Positions 26,608 to 34,544 of a stretch of DNA of 64,000 nt are shown here, in pieces. Made by a program: the position numbers and the translations under genes. The notes under the pieces were generated by a model. The model was given only the letters and a program-made list of their open reading frames with translations. It had not been told where the DNA came from and ran no database searches. The stretch comes from Legionellaceae bacterium (GTDB lineage: Bacteria; Pseudomonadota; Gammaproteobacteria; Legionellales; Legionellaceae), in NCBI GenBank assembly GCA_018061965.1, contig JAGOTG010000001.1:386677-450676 (forward strand). Direction: 5' to 3'. Each line of letters begins with the position of its first letter. Positions within the stretch are counted from its first letter, which is position 1.

Positions 26608-27387
26608 TTATAAATCCGTTTTTATCTGAGCAGAATAATGTTGAAAGACATTTTTTGCTTGGTGATTGAGTAACCGTTGTGAGCCAATATAAATTGCCAG
26701 TAGCATAGACAACGACAGGATAATAGTAGTGATGATGGGTTTATAATTTTGGGTTTCTTCTAGAGTAGGGCTGGGTGTTTTGAATAATATTTGCGGTTTA
26801 TATACGCGATGGCGTTGAACAGTTTTATGGAGATCTTCCATCAAATTTTCTAACATTTGTCGGCCATCTGTGCGCAAATGCTGTTCTCCCTCAAAGCCTG
26901 CGATGAGACAGTAATAGGCAAGCTCTAAGAGATCGAGATATTGATTACCCGAGTCTTTAAGGTGATGTACAATGACAAAAAATTGTGATTCAGGACCCAG
27001 ATCATTGGCATTGCTCGGTGTGAATGCTTTAAAGGCCATGAATTGGCCATAGACTCGCAAATAATTTTTACCTAATAATTCATCAATCGTTGCGCTGACT
27101 AAATAATAGGCCAAAGCGACCGTATCTTCGGTATATTGCTGGTGAGACAGGCGGCTGTGAAAAGCGAATAATTCATGTTCAAGATTTTCACGCATTGTCT
27201 CAATGGGAGGGAGCGTCTGACTGATGCATAATCGTTCAAGTAATGATAAAACGGGACTTGCGGCTGCAACCAGCGGGTTACTTGCCGCATTCGAAGAAAA
27301 AAGTTTCGAGCGAAAATAACCGGCCGGCGCTTGAATAGCCAACGGTAACGTGAAAGGACGCCCAGTCACTTGTAGATCGGCCGACAT
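26608..27387 (-). CDS. icmH: Dot/Icm inner-membrane protein IcmH (DotU)
   Basis: 259 residues. A cytoplasmic DotU domain (about 35-200) contains the ATIDELLG-type motif and HHLKDSGNQYLDLLELAYYCL. A single C-terminal membrane helix (about 220-240) follows, as in DotU/TssL. It partners IcmF. The gene begins 12 bases after the ctpA stop, so in this genome icmH-icmF probably ride on the gpmI-envC-ctpA transcript rather than on the main dot/icm operon. Confidence 0.94.
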   Translation of the reverse strand: MSADLQVTGRPFTLPLAIQAPAGYFRSKLFSSNAASNPLVAAASPVLSLLERLCISQTLPPIETMRENLEHELFAFHSRLSHQQYTEDTVALAYYLVSATIDELLGKNYLRVYGQFMAFKAFTPSNANDLGPESQFFVIVHHLKDSGNQYLDLLELAYYCLIAGFEGEQHLRTDGRQMLENLMEDLHKTVQRHRVYKPQILFKTPSPTLEETQNYKPIITTIILSLSMLLAIYIGSQRLLNHQAKNVFQHYSAQIKTDL

Positions 27388-27399
27388 GCACTAAACTCC

Positions 27400-28740
27400 T
27401 CATTGTTTATTCACCGCCAACGCCTTAAGCAGCGTTAAAGCGGAATATAATTGGTAATCTTCATGCAGTAAACCGTTTTCGTCAAGCGTTGGCTTGTCGG
27501 CAGTTACTGTTTGGTTCAGATTACCATTATTGAGGTGCCGGCTCAATTCAGATTCGGAAAGATCTATCAAACTTGTTTTTTCTGCTGATATGGGTACTGC
27601 TATTTCTTCTATAACAATATCAGGTGTAATGCCCTGGGCTTGGATAGAGATGCCTGCAGGCGTGTAGTATAACGCGGTGGTTAATTTTATAGCCCGTTGC
27701 TCATCAAGGGGTAAAACAGTTTGCACAGACCCTTTACCGAAACTGCGCGTGCCTACGATGATGGCACGGTGATTATCCTTTAACGCGCCGGCAACAATTT
27801 CTGAAGCAGACGCCGAGCCATTATTAATTAATACGATCATGGGCGCATTATTCAGAACGTCTTGAGCATTGGCCATGGCGGTGAATTTTGATCCAGGTAA
27901 TCGCCCTTGAGTATATACAATCATTTCCTGTTTACCATTCTTCTCTCTGTTTAAAAATGCTCCAGAAACTTGAATGGCCGAATCAAGTAATCCTCCTGGA
28001 TTATTACGTAAATCTAGTATGAATCCTTTGAGATCCCCACCAGATTTTTGCTTCAAAGAATCAATGGCAGTGCGCATGTCTTTATCAGTCATGGATTGAA
28101 ATTGAGTTAAACGGATATAACCATATTGTTTATCTAGCAAGCGTTCTTTCACACTTTTGATTTCAATTTTTTCTCGGGTCAATGAAAAAATCAGTGGTTT
28201 GCTGGTCCCTTTTCGAATCACTGTCAATTTGATAGGGCTGCCTGGTTTGCCGCGCATCATGCCAACAGCATCTTTCAGTTCTAAACCTTGCACATATTTC
28301 TTATCAATCTTGATGATGTAGTCTCCGGTTTTGATGCCTGCTTTGAATGCTGGTGTGTCAACTAACGGAGAAATCACACGCAGGATCCCATCTTCAATCG
28401 TCACTTCAATCCCCAATCCTCCAAACTCACCTTGCGTCATGGATTGGAGTTCAATAAAATCATTTTCATCCAAATAGGCAGAATGAGGGTCTAAGCCGCT
28501 TAGCATGCCCCGAATAGCGTTATCGAATAATGATTTATCTTGTGTTTCTTTTACATAGAATGTTTTGATCAATTTGATTGCTCGAGAAAATCTTTCTACA
28601 TCTTCCATAGGAATCTGTTGTTCGTCAAAATTCCTTTCTTCACCGAGATCTTTACTAGGAATAGCATGAGTTGCAAAGGAAATAGACAGGGCGAGCGCAG
28701 TCAATGTGAGTTGAATGCTGTTTTTTCGGTGCATGAGCAT
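27400..28740 (-). CDS. ctpA: Carboxyl-terminal processing protease, S41 family
   Basis: About 446 residues from the ATG at 28740, which has AAGGAG correctly spaced. The longer frame opening at 28761 runs through that ribosome site and is rejected. A signal peptide is followed by a PDZ domain (GGLGIEVTIEDG...IKTGDYIIKID) and the S41 protease core, with catalytic Ser in NNGSASASE and Lys in FGKGSVQ. These periplasmic proteases trim proteins and peptidoglycan hydrolases. The neighbour envC, another cell-wall factor, fits. A run of 11 G lies 76-86 bases upstream of the start. Confidence 0.94.
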   Translation of the reverse strand: MLMHRKNSIQLTLTALALSISFATHAIPSKDLGEERNFDEQQIPMEDVERFSRAIKLIKTFYVKETQDKSLFDNAIRGMLSGLDPHSAYLDENDFIELQSMTQGEFGGLGIEVTIEDGILRVISPLVDTPAFKAGIKTGDYIIKIDKKYVQGLELKDAVGMMRGKPGSPIKLTVIRKGTSKPLIFSLTREKIEIKSVKERLLDKQYGYIRLTQFQSMTDKDMRTAIDSLKQKSGGDLKGFILDLRNNPGGLLDSAIQVSGAFLNREKNGKQEMIVYTQGRLPGSKFTAMANAQDVLNNAPMIVLINNGSASASEIVAGALKDNHRAIIVGTRSFGKGSVQTVLPLDEQRAIKLTTALYYTPAGISIQAQGITPDIVIEEIAVPISAEKTSLIDLSESELSRHLNNGNLNQTVTADKPTLDENGLLHEDYQLYSALTLLKALAVNKQ

Positions 28741-28815
28741 GGGTTCCACTCCTTGAAACAACTGAATTACAGTGCTTGTTTATTATTCAGTATAGCTCAA
28801 TCTGGCGGAAGCGAT

Positions 28816-28826
28816 GGGGGGGGGGG
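28816..28826. repeat. Homopolymer of 11 G in the ctpA upstream region
   Basis: Eleven consecutive G on + (C on the coding strand of ctpA), 76-86 bases before the ctpA start codon. Such tracts slip during replication and can alter promoter spacing. No other comparable run was seen. Confidence 0.85.
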
Positions 28827-28863
28827 TAAATATTTATCTTTTTCTTGGCTGAGTGTTTATTAT

Positions 28864-28892
28864 CGTCATCCCTTACTTTGTTCGGGATGACG
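28864..28892. repeat. CGTCATCCC/GGGATGACG palindrome after envC
   Basis: Perfect nine-base arms with an 11-base loop. The core is the same as in the 21706-21774 hairpin. It lies 16 bases beyond the envC stop on -, where it could end transcription, although there is no T-run. Likely one copy of a dispersed intergenic palindrome. Confidence 0.65.
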
Positions 28893-28907
28893 TAGAGAAT
28901 GGTTGTG

Positions 28908-30026
28908 CTATCTTTTATTGGATCCTAGCCATTCCAAAGGAGAAATGGCTTTTCCATGTTTTCTGACTTCGAAATATAACCCTGCTTGTTTGGAAATCCC
29001 GTCATGACCGACCGTCGCAATTTGTTCGCCTTGATTGACGATATCGCCTATATGTTTGGTCAAAGTAAGATTATTAGCGTACAAGGTCATCAAACCCCAT
29101 CCATGATCAATGATCAGCAACAGCCCATAGCCATTCAACCACTCCCCAAATACGACTTTTCCCGGGTAAACAGCGTGTACCGAACTCCCTTCAGCACTGT
29201 ATAACATGATTCCTTGGTGTACTTTATGAATATGACTGGATTCAACGTTTACTGGATTAGGTAATTTACGTTTCATAGTCGTCATAGAATGCCGGGTTTG
29301 AACGACTGATTCCCGGCTGAGTTTGCCTAAAATTTGAGACAAATTGTCCCGATTACGTTGATATTCGCTCAAGGTGTTTTCTTGAGTAAACAGATGGTTT
29401 TGTAGTGATTTGAGCAGGGTTTGGTGGTGGTTTTTATGAACTTGTAATTGTTGCTGTGTGATCTGTGCTTGGACTTGCATATGATGTAAGGTTTCCACTT
29501 CATGTTGCAACGTAGTTTGTTGTTTGCGTAAATTAGCTTGGGTAAGCCTCAGTTGTTGCAAGGTATGTTCGTGCGTATGGAGAACATAGTCATAGTACGT
29601 TAATATTTTCTCAATTTCGGCTTTTTGTGGATGGACTAAAAGCCATTCTAAGGGTTGGTTGGGTTGCTGCTTATACCGTGATTGAATTTGTTTCATCAGC
29701 AGTGTTTGGAGTTGGGTGAATTCTAGCTGAGAATTCGCTATTTTTTTCTCAATTTTATCTATTTCTATCTTTTTTAAAGGAATTTTTTGTTGAATGGCAT
29801 GGATGGTGAGTTCATGATTTTTGATTTGGTGTTCGGTGATCTTCAACTCGCTTTGTAATTGGGTTTGTTGTGTGTGAGTTTGGCTTAAATCTTTTTGTAA
29901 AACAGCAATTTTATGATTCAGTTGGCGTAAGCTACGTTGCGTGTCTGAAACAGTCTGAGCTGCTGTCATGTCTTGATATAGACTCATTATCAACAAAACG
30001 GCAGATCGCCGCAGATGTTTAATCAT
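28908..30026 (-). CDS. envC: EnvC-type murein hydrolase activator
   Basis: 372 residues. A signal peptide is followed by a long Gln-rich coiled coil (about 25-250) and a C-terminal LytM/M23 domain (about 265-370). The M23 active site is degenerate: the usual HxH is replaced in LYFEVRKHGK. This is expected for EnvC, which activates the amidases AmiA/AmiB at the division site rather than cutting peptidoglycan. It overlaps the end of gpmI by eight bases, the gpmI-envC arrangement common in gammaproteobacteria. Confidence 0.92.
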   Translation of the reverse strand: MIKHLRRSAVLLIMSLYQDMTAAQTVSDTQRSLRQLNHKIAVLQKDLSQTHTQQTQLQSELKITEHQIKNHELTIHAIQQKIPLKKIEIDKIEKKIANSQLEFTQLQTLLMKQIQSRYKQQPNQPLEWLLVHPQKAEIEKILTYYDYVLHTHEHTLQQLRLTQANLRKQQTTLQHEVETLHHMQVQAQITQQQLQVHKNHHQTLLKSLQNHLFTQENTLSEYQRNRDNLSQILGKLSRESVVQTRHSMTTMKRKLPNPVNVESSHIHKVHQGIMLYSAEGSSVHAVYPGKVVFGEWLNGYGLLLIIDHGWGLMTLYANNLTLTKHIGDIVNQGEQIATVGHDGISKQAGLYFEVRKHGKAISPLEWLGSNKR

Positions 30027-31557
30027 GATTGGCCCACAGCGTATGCCCTGACATTTCTTTGGGTGGTTGAATTTGTAATAATGTCAAAATTGTGGGTGCG
30101 ATATCTATGAGACTAGCTGGGCCTTGACGAAATTGACGCTGTTGATCCCCGACATAAAGCAGGGGTACGGGAGAGCATGTGTGGGCAGTATGGGGTTGTT
30201 GCGCTGGCTCATCAAACAGACATTCAGCATTCCCATGATCTGCTGTAATGAATAAATGACCGTTCACTTTTTGGAGGGCGATGCCAATTTTCTGTAAAGC
30301 GTGATCGATAGCTTCTATGGCGGCAATTGTGGCTTTGAAATTACCAGAATGCCCCACCATATCGGCATTTGCGAAATTACAGATGATGACATCAAAGTGT
30401 TGAGAGGCAATGGCTTCTATCAACGCCTGAGTAAGTTGGGGGGCGCTCATTTCAGGTTGGAGATCATAAGTAGCCACTTGGGGCGAAGGAATCAAGGTTC
30501 TTTCTTCCAGTGCAAATTTAAGATTTTCTCCGCCGTTGAAGAAAAAGGTAACATGGGCATATTTTTCAGTTTCTGCTATTCGCAATTGATGCAATCCCTG
30601 CTGCGATAACACTTCGCCCAACGTTTGCTGCACTTTACGGGCTGGAAAAACAGGTACTGTAGGCAATTGTGAGTCATAATGAGCCATACTCACAAATTGG
30701 GCTAAATGAGGGATAGTCTGTCGCTGAAATCCTTTGAAATCTGGAGACAGAAAGGCTGCAGTCAGTTGTTTTGCGCGATCTGCACGAAAATTGAAATAAA
30801 AAATGGTATCTCCGTCTTCAATGGGCGCGGGCATGCCAATTTGACTGGGAGGAAAAAACTCATCGCTTAATCCCTGCGCATAATGGGTTTCGATGGCTTC
30901 TTCAACTGTGGCAAAATGCTGCGGACTGAGTCCTGTCGTTAAGAGCTCATATACCGGTTCGATGCGCGACCAACGTTGGTCGCGATCCATCGCCCAATAG
31001 CGACCACTTACTGATCGCACGGTGCCTACGGGATATTGTTGTAAAATAGCCTGTAAAGCATGTAGATTTTCTTTAATTTGTTTGGGGGGCGCATCGCGAC
31101 CATCCAAAAACAGATGAATCTGAACTTGGCTAAAATGGTGTTCGGCACATAGTTTTAGGAATGCGAATAAATGGTTTTGATGGCTATGTACTCCGCCTGG
31201 AGACAGTAGTCCCATAACATGAATGGCTTTTTGGGTATGCTTCGCTTTTCGGATCATATCAACCAAAACGGCATTTTTAGCAAAATCACCGGTTTCAATG
31301 GCTTGATTGATGAATGTTAAATCTTGCAAAATAGGGCGTCCAGCGCCAATATGCATGTGTCCTACTTCTGAGTTTCCCATTTGTCCGGTAGGAAGTCCTA
31401 CTGCAACACCTGATGCATCGAGCAGTAAATGGGGGCATGTTTGCCACCAATGAGTCCATTGTGGGGTATGAGCTGCGGCAATAGCATTATGGTCAGTGTT
31501 TTCGCTGTATCCCCATCCGTCTAAGATGATTAAAACGACTGTGTTTTTATTGGTCAT
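30019..31557 (-). CDS. gpmI: 2,3-bisphosphoglycerate-independent phosphoglycerate mutase
   Basis: About 512 residues from the ATG at 31557; a GTG three codons upstream is a weaker alternative. The enzyme interconverts 3- and 2-phosphoglycerate in glycolysis using two Mn ions. Visible signatures are the metal ligand in LDGWGYSE, the catalytic Ser in GNSEVGH, FITADHGNAE, and HTAHTCSPVP near the end. It is divergent from uppS with about 70 bases between. First gene of the likely gpmI-envC-ctpA-icmH-icmF transcript. Confidence 0.97.
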   Translation of the reverse strand: MTNKNTVVLIILDGWGYSENTDHNAIAAAHTPQWTHWWQTCPHLLLDASGVAVGLPTGQMGNSEVGHMHIGAGRPILQDLTFINQAIETGDFAKNAVLVDMIRKAKHTQKAIHVMGLLSPGGVHSHQNHLFAFLKLCAEHHFSQVQIHLFLDGRDAPPKQIKENLHALQAILQQYPVGTVRSVSGRYWAMDRDQRWSRIEPVYELLTTGLSPQHFATVEEAIETHYAQGLSDEFFPPSQIGMPAPIEDGDTIFYFNFRADRAKQLTAAFLSPDFKGFQRQTIPHLAQFVSMAHYDSQLPTVPVFPARKVQQTLGEVLSQQGLHQLRIAETEKYAHVTFFFNGGENLKFALEERTLIPSPQVATYDLQPEMSAPQLTQALIEAIASQHFDVIICNFANADMVGHSGNFKATIAAIEAIDHALQKIGIALQKVNGHLFITADHGNAECLFDEPAQQPHTAHTCSPVPLLYVGDQQRQFRQGPASLIDIAPTILTLLQIQPPKEMSGHTLWANHD

Positions 31558-31626
31558 AATTTCCACTTAATTTTTCGCCACAAAAAGGTTAGACTATAGG
31601 CCATTTTTGTCACCGGAAGAAGTAGT

Positions 31627-32361
31627 TTGAAACAAAAAATACCACAACATGTGGCGATTATTATGGATGGCAATGGTCGCTGGGCTGAACAACGTGGATT
31701 GGCTCGTAGTGAGGGACATCGTGCTGGTGCCGAAGTTGTCAAACATGTCGTGCAGGCTTGTGTTGAAAAAAAAATCCCGGTTTTAAGTGTTTGGGCCTTC
31801 GGGCGTGATAATTGGGCTCGACCTGCTTCGGAAGTGGACTTTTTGATGCAATTGCTGTTATCTGTGCTGAGCGTTGAATTAGAGGAAATGCATCAACTGG
31901 GGGTACGGTTGGTATTTACTGGGGGTCGAGCAGAGCTGTCAGAGACTTTGCAACAGGCAATCAACAGTGCTGAGGCTTATACAGCGAAAAATGAGCGTTT
32001 GACTTTGAATGTGGTATTTAATTACGGCGGGAAATGGGATATTTTGCAAGGCGTTAAACAAGTGGCGCAGGATGTACTTGCTGGCGTACTGAGTGTCCAA
32101 GATATTGATGAAGCAGTATTTTCTTCTTATTTAAATACGCAACATTTACCTGATCCAGATTTGTTTATTCGAACCAGCGGTGAACAACGTATCAGCGACT
32201 TTTTTTTATGGCAACTGTCGTATACAGAGCTGTACTTTTCTGAGCTGTGCTGGCCAGATTTTACAGTGGAAGAGTTTGAGCATGCACTCGGTTTTTTTTC
32301 TGAGCGTGAGCGTCGATATGGAAAAACCTCGAAACAATTGGAAGATAAAGTCTATGTTTAA
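31627..32361 (+). CDS. uppS: Undecaprenyl diphosphate synthase
   Basis: 244 residues starting at TTG with GGAAGAAG upstream. The family signature IIMDGNGRWAEQRG is near the N-terminus and RTSGEQRISDFFLWQ near residues 180-194. UppS condenses isopentenyl diphosphate units onto farnesyl diphosphate to make the C55 lipid carrier for peptidoglycan and O-antigen. It leads the uppS-cdsA-rseP-bamA-skp cluster, and its end overlaps the cdsA start. Confidence 0.97.
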   Translation: MKQKIPQHVAIIMDGNGRWAEQRGLARSEGHRAGAEVVKHVVQACVEKKIPVLSVWAFGRDNWARPASEVDFLMQLLLSVLSVELEEMHQLGVRLVFTGGRAELSETLQQAINSAEAYTAKNERLTLNVVFNYGGKWDILQGVKQVAQDVLAGVLSVQDIDEAVFSSYLNTQHLPDPDLFIRTSGEQRISDFFLWQLSYTELYFSELCWPDFTVEEFEHALGFFSERERRYGKTSKQLEDKVYV

Positions 32362-33142
32362 ACAACGTTTTTTAACTGCAATCCTACTCATTCCTTTGGT
32401 GTTTTGTGGCATTTATTATGCGAACAATCCGGTATTGGTAGGCATTATTGGACTGCTAGTGGTTGCTTTGGCTTGGGAGTGGTCTGCATTAATCCCTCTG
32501 CCAACGGTTATGTGGAAGGCGCTGTTCATGGGGGTGCTAATGCTAGGTATTTGGCCTCTATACGCGTTTCTAATGCCTAGTTTGGTGCTGAATATTGGAC
32601 TGTGGCTTGGGATTTTTTGGGCAGTGGTGACCTATCCAAAAACACGGCCTATTTGGGGGCATGCCTGGTTGATGGCATTAGTGGCTTGGTTTTCTTTAAA
32701 TCTCTTTGCTCATTGCTTGTGGGCTTTGTTTCATCATGAACAAGGTCGTTGGTTATTGGTCTATTTATTGGGATTGGTCTGGGCAACGGATATCGGGGCC
32801 TATATGTTTGGAAAATTATGGGGGAAACATCGTCTTATTCCTCAAGTCAGTCCCGGTAAAACTTTAGAAGGCTCAGCGGGTGGTATTGTGGTGGCTTCAG
32901 CCGTTGCGGCGTTGGGTGCATGGTATTTTCAACCACCCAATTTGTCTGCTTGGTTTGTCCAAGCTTGGATTGTGATTGGGTTTGCTATGCTAGGCGATCT
33001 TTGGATTAGCATGTTGAAACGCCGTGTGCAGATCAAGGATACAGGGCATATTTTACCTGGCCATGGCGGAGTACTGGATCGTTTAGATAGTTTGGTCGCA
33101 AGTCTGCCATTTTTTTACTATCTTACTCTAAGTTATTCATAA
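32354..33142 (+). CDS. cdsA: Phosphatidate cytidylyltransferase
   Basis: 262 residues from the ATG at 32354, overlapping the end of uppS by eight bases. A longer frame reaches back into uppS and is not credible as coding. Multiple membrane helices are followed by the CDS signature at the C-terminus, MLKRRVQIKDTGHILPGHGG then LDRLDS. The enzyme makes CDP-diacylglycerol for phospholipid synthesis. Its stop overlaps the rseP start by one base. Confidence 0.96.
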   Translation: MFKQRFLTAILLIPLVFCGIYYANNPVLVGIIGLLVVALAWEWSALIPLPTVMWKALFMGVLMLGIWPLYAFLMPSLVLNIGLWLGIFWAVVTYPKTRPIWGHAWLMALVAWFSLNLFAHCLWALFHHEQGRWLLVYLLGLVWATDIGAYMFGKLWGKHRLIPQVSPGKTLEGSAGGIVVASAVAALGAWYFQPPNLSAWFVQAWIVIGFAMLGDLWISMLKRRVQIKDTGHILPGHGGVLDRLDSLVASLPFFYYLTLSYS

Positions 33143-34476
33143 TGCTGTCCTCTGCGTTCTATTTTATTCTGACTTTGCTGTTATTAATTCTTGTGCATGA
33201 GTCAGGACATTTTTTGGTAGCGCGTTGGTGTGGTGTCAAAGTATTACGCTTTTCATTTGGATTTGGAAAAGTATTGGCTAAATGGCGGGATAAAAGCGGG
33301 ACCGAGTTTACCTGGTCTGTACTGCCATTAGGCGGCTATGTGAAATTCTTGGATGAAAATGAGGGGCCTGTCGGGCATGCTGAGCGACAGCATGCGTTTA
33401 ATAGGCAGCCTAGATGGGCGAGGGTAGCGATTGTGCTAGCTGGACCTTTGTTTAATTTTTTGTTTGCATTCTTATTGCTATGGTTGGTGGCTGTCATTGG
33501 CATCAAATCGTTTGCCCCAAGAGTCGAATCTGTTACCCCTGGTAGTGTTGCTGCTTTGGCACATTTAGGCAGGATGCAAGAGATTATTGCATTAGATGGA
33601 AAAAAAATAAGCAATTGGCGGGATGTGCATTATACGATGCTGCCGCTTTTAGGCTCGACACGTGAGATATCAATCACGGTCAAAGCGCTAGACGATGCGA
33701 CAATAAGCACCCACTCACTGCCTTTGGCACAATGGAAATTTGATTCTAAACGCTCTGATTTGTTAGAGAGTTTGGGCATTGAGCCCTTGTTTCCTAAATT
33801 TCCCGTGCTGGTTGGTTTGATGAGCCCCAAATCGCCAGCGCAGATAGCCGGCTTTGCATTGGGCGATGAAATCATCGCTGTGGATCAGCAGCCTATATCC
33901 GATTGGCGAACGTTGGCAGAGTATGTAAGGACCAGGCCGGGTGCTAGGATGTCTGTTAATATTCAGCGGCAGGGTAAACCACATACCTTGGTTGTGCATG
34001 TGGGTACGAATGATACAGACAAAACAGGTTTTTTAGGGATTGGTGCACGCCCACCTGAGATTCCGGCTGAGTGGTTGCGAGTCGAGCGCAGTGGTCCATT
34101 GGATGCTATTGGGCAAGCTTGGCAGCAGACAATCGCTTTTACCACAACAACGGCAACACTCATTGTACGGACAATCTTCGGACAATTACCGCTTGAACAT
34201 TTGAGTGGTCCGATAGGAATTGCTAAAGCCGCGGGAGAATCTGCGCAAATTGGAGCTGTTTACTATCTGTTTTTTATTGCATTGCTAAGTATCAGTATTG
34301 GTGTTTTGAATTTACTCCCTATTCCATTATTGGATGGGGGGCATTTACTGTATGAGATGATCGAAATGATCATCGGTCGTTCTTTGTCAAAAGAATGGAA
34401 GACGAGAGGCGTGTTTCTAGGGATAGTCTTGGTGATCTTGCTGACTCTGGTTGCGCTCTATAACGATTTAACTTGA
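33142..34476 (+). CDS. rseP: Site-2 metalloprotease RseP
   Basis: 444 residues. The zinc-binding HESGH lies at residues 19-23 in the first helix, two PDZ domains occupy the central periplasmic region, and the conserved NLLPIPLLDGGH is near the C-terminus. RseP cleaves anti-sigma-E factors and remnant signal peptides within the membrane. Its position before bamA is the standard gammaproteobacterial order. Confidence 0.96.
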   Translation: MLSSAFYFILTLLLLILVHESGHFLVARWCGVKVLRFSFGFGKVLAKWRDKSGTEFTWSVLPLGGYVKFLDENEGPVGHAERQHAFNRQPRWARVAIVLAGPLFNFLFAFLLLWLVAVIGIKSFAPRVESVTPGSVAALAHLGRMQEIIALDGKKISNWRDVHYTMLPLLGSTREISITVKALDDATISTHSLPLAQWKFDSKRSDLLESLGIEPLFPKFPVLVGLMSPKSPAQIAGFALGDEIIAVDQQPISDWRTLAEYVRTRPGARMSVNIQRQGKPHTLVVHVGTNDTDKTGFLGIGARPPEIPAEWLRVERSGPLDAIGQAWQQTIAFTTTTATLIVRTIFGQLPLEHLSGPIGIAKAAGESAQIGAVYYLFFIALLSISIGVLNLLPIPLLDGGHLLYEMIEMIIGRSLSKEWKTRGVFLGIVLVILLTLVALYNDLT

Positions 34477-34544
34477 TTGGGAGGGTGACTCATGATACGG
34501 TCGCCAAAAAAATATGTCTTGTTTATGGGACTAATAATATTATT

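Noticed and set aside
23695..27387. icmF/icmH read as type VI secretion tssM/tssL
   Set aside because: No other type VI genes are present, while twelve dot/icm genes are; lengths match IcmF and DotU of Legionella.
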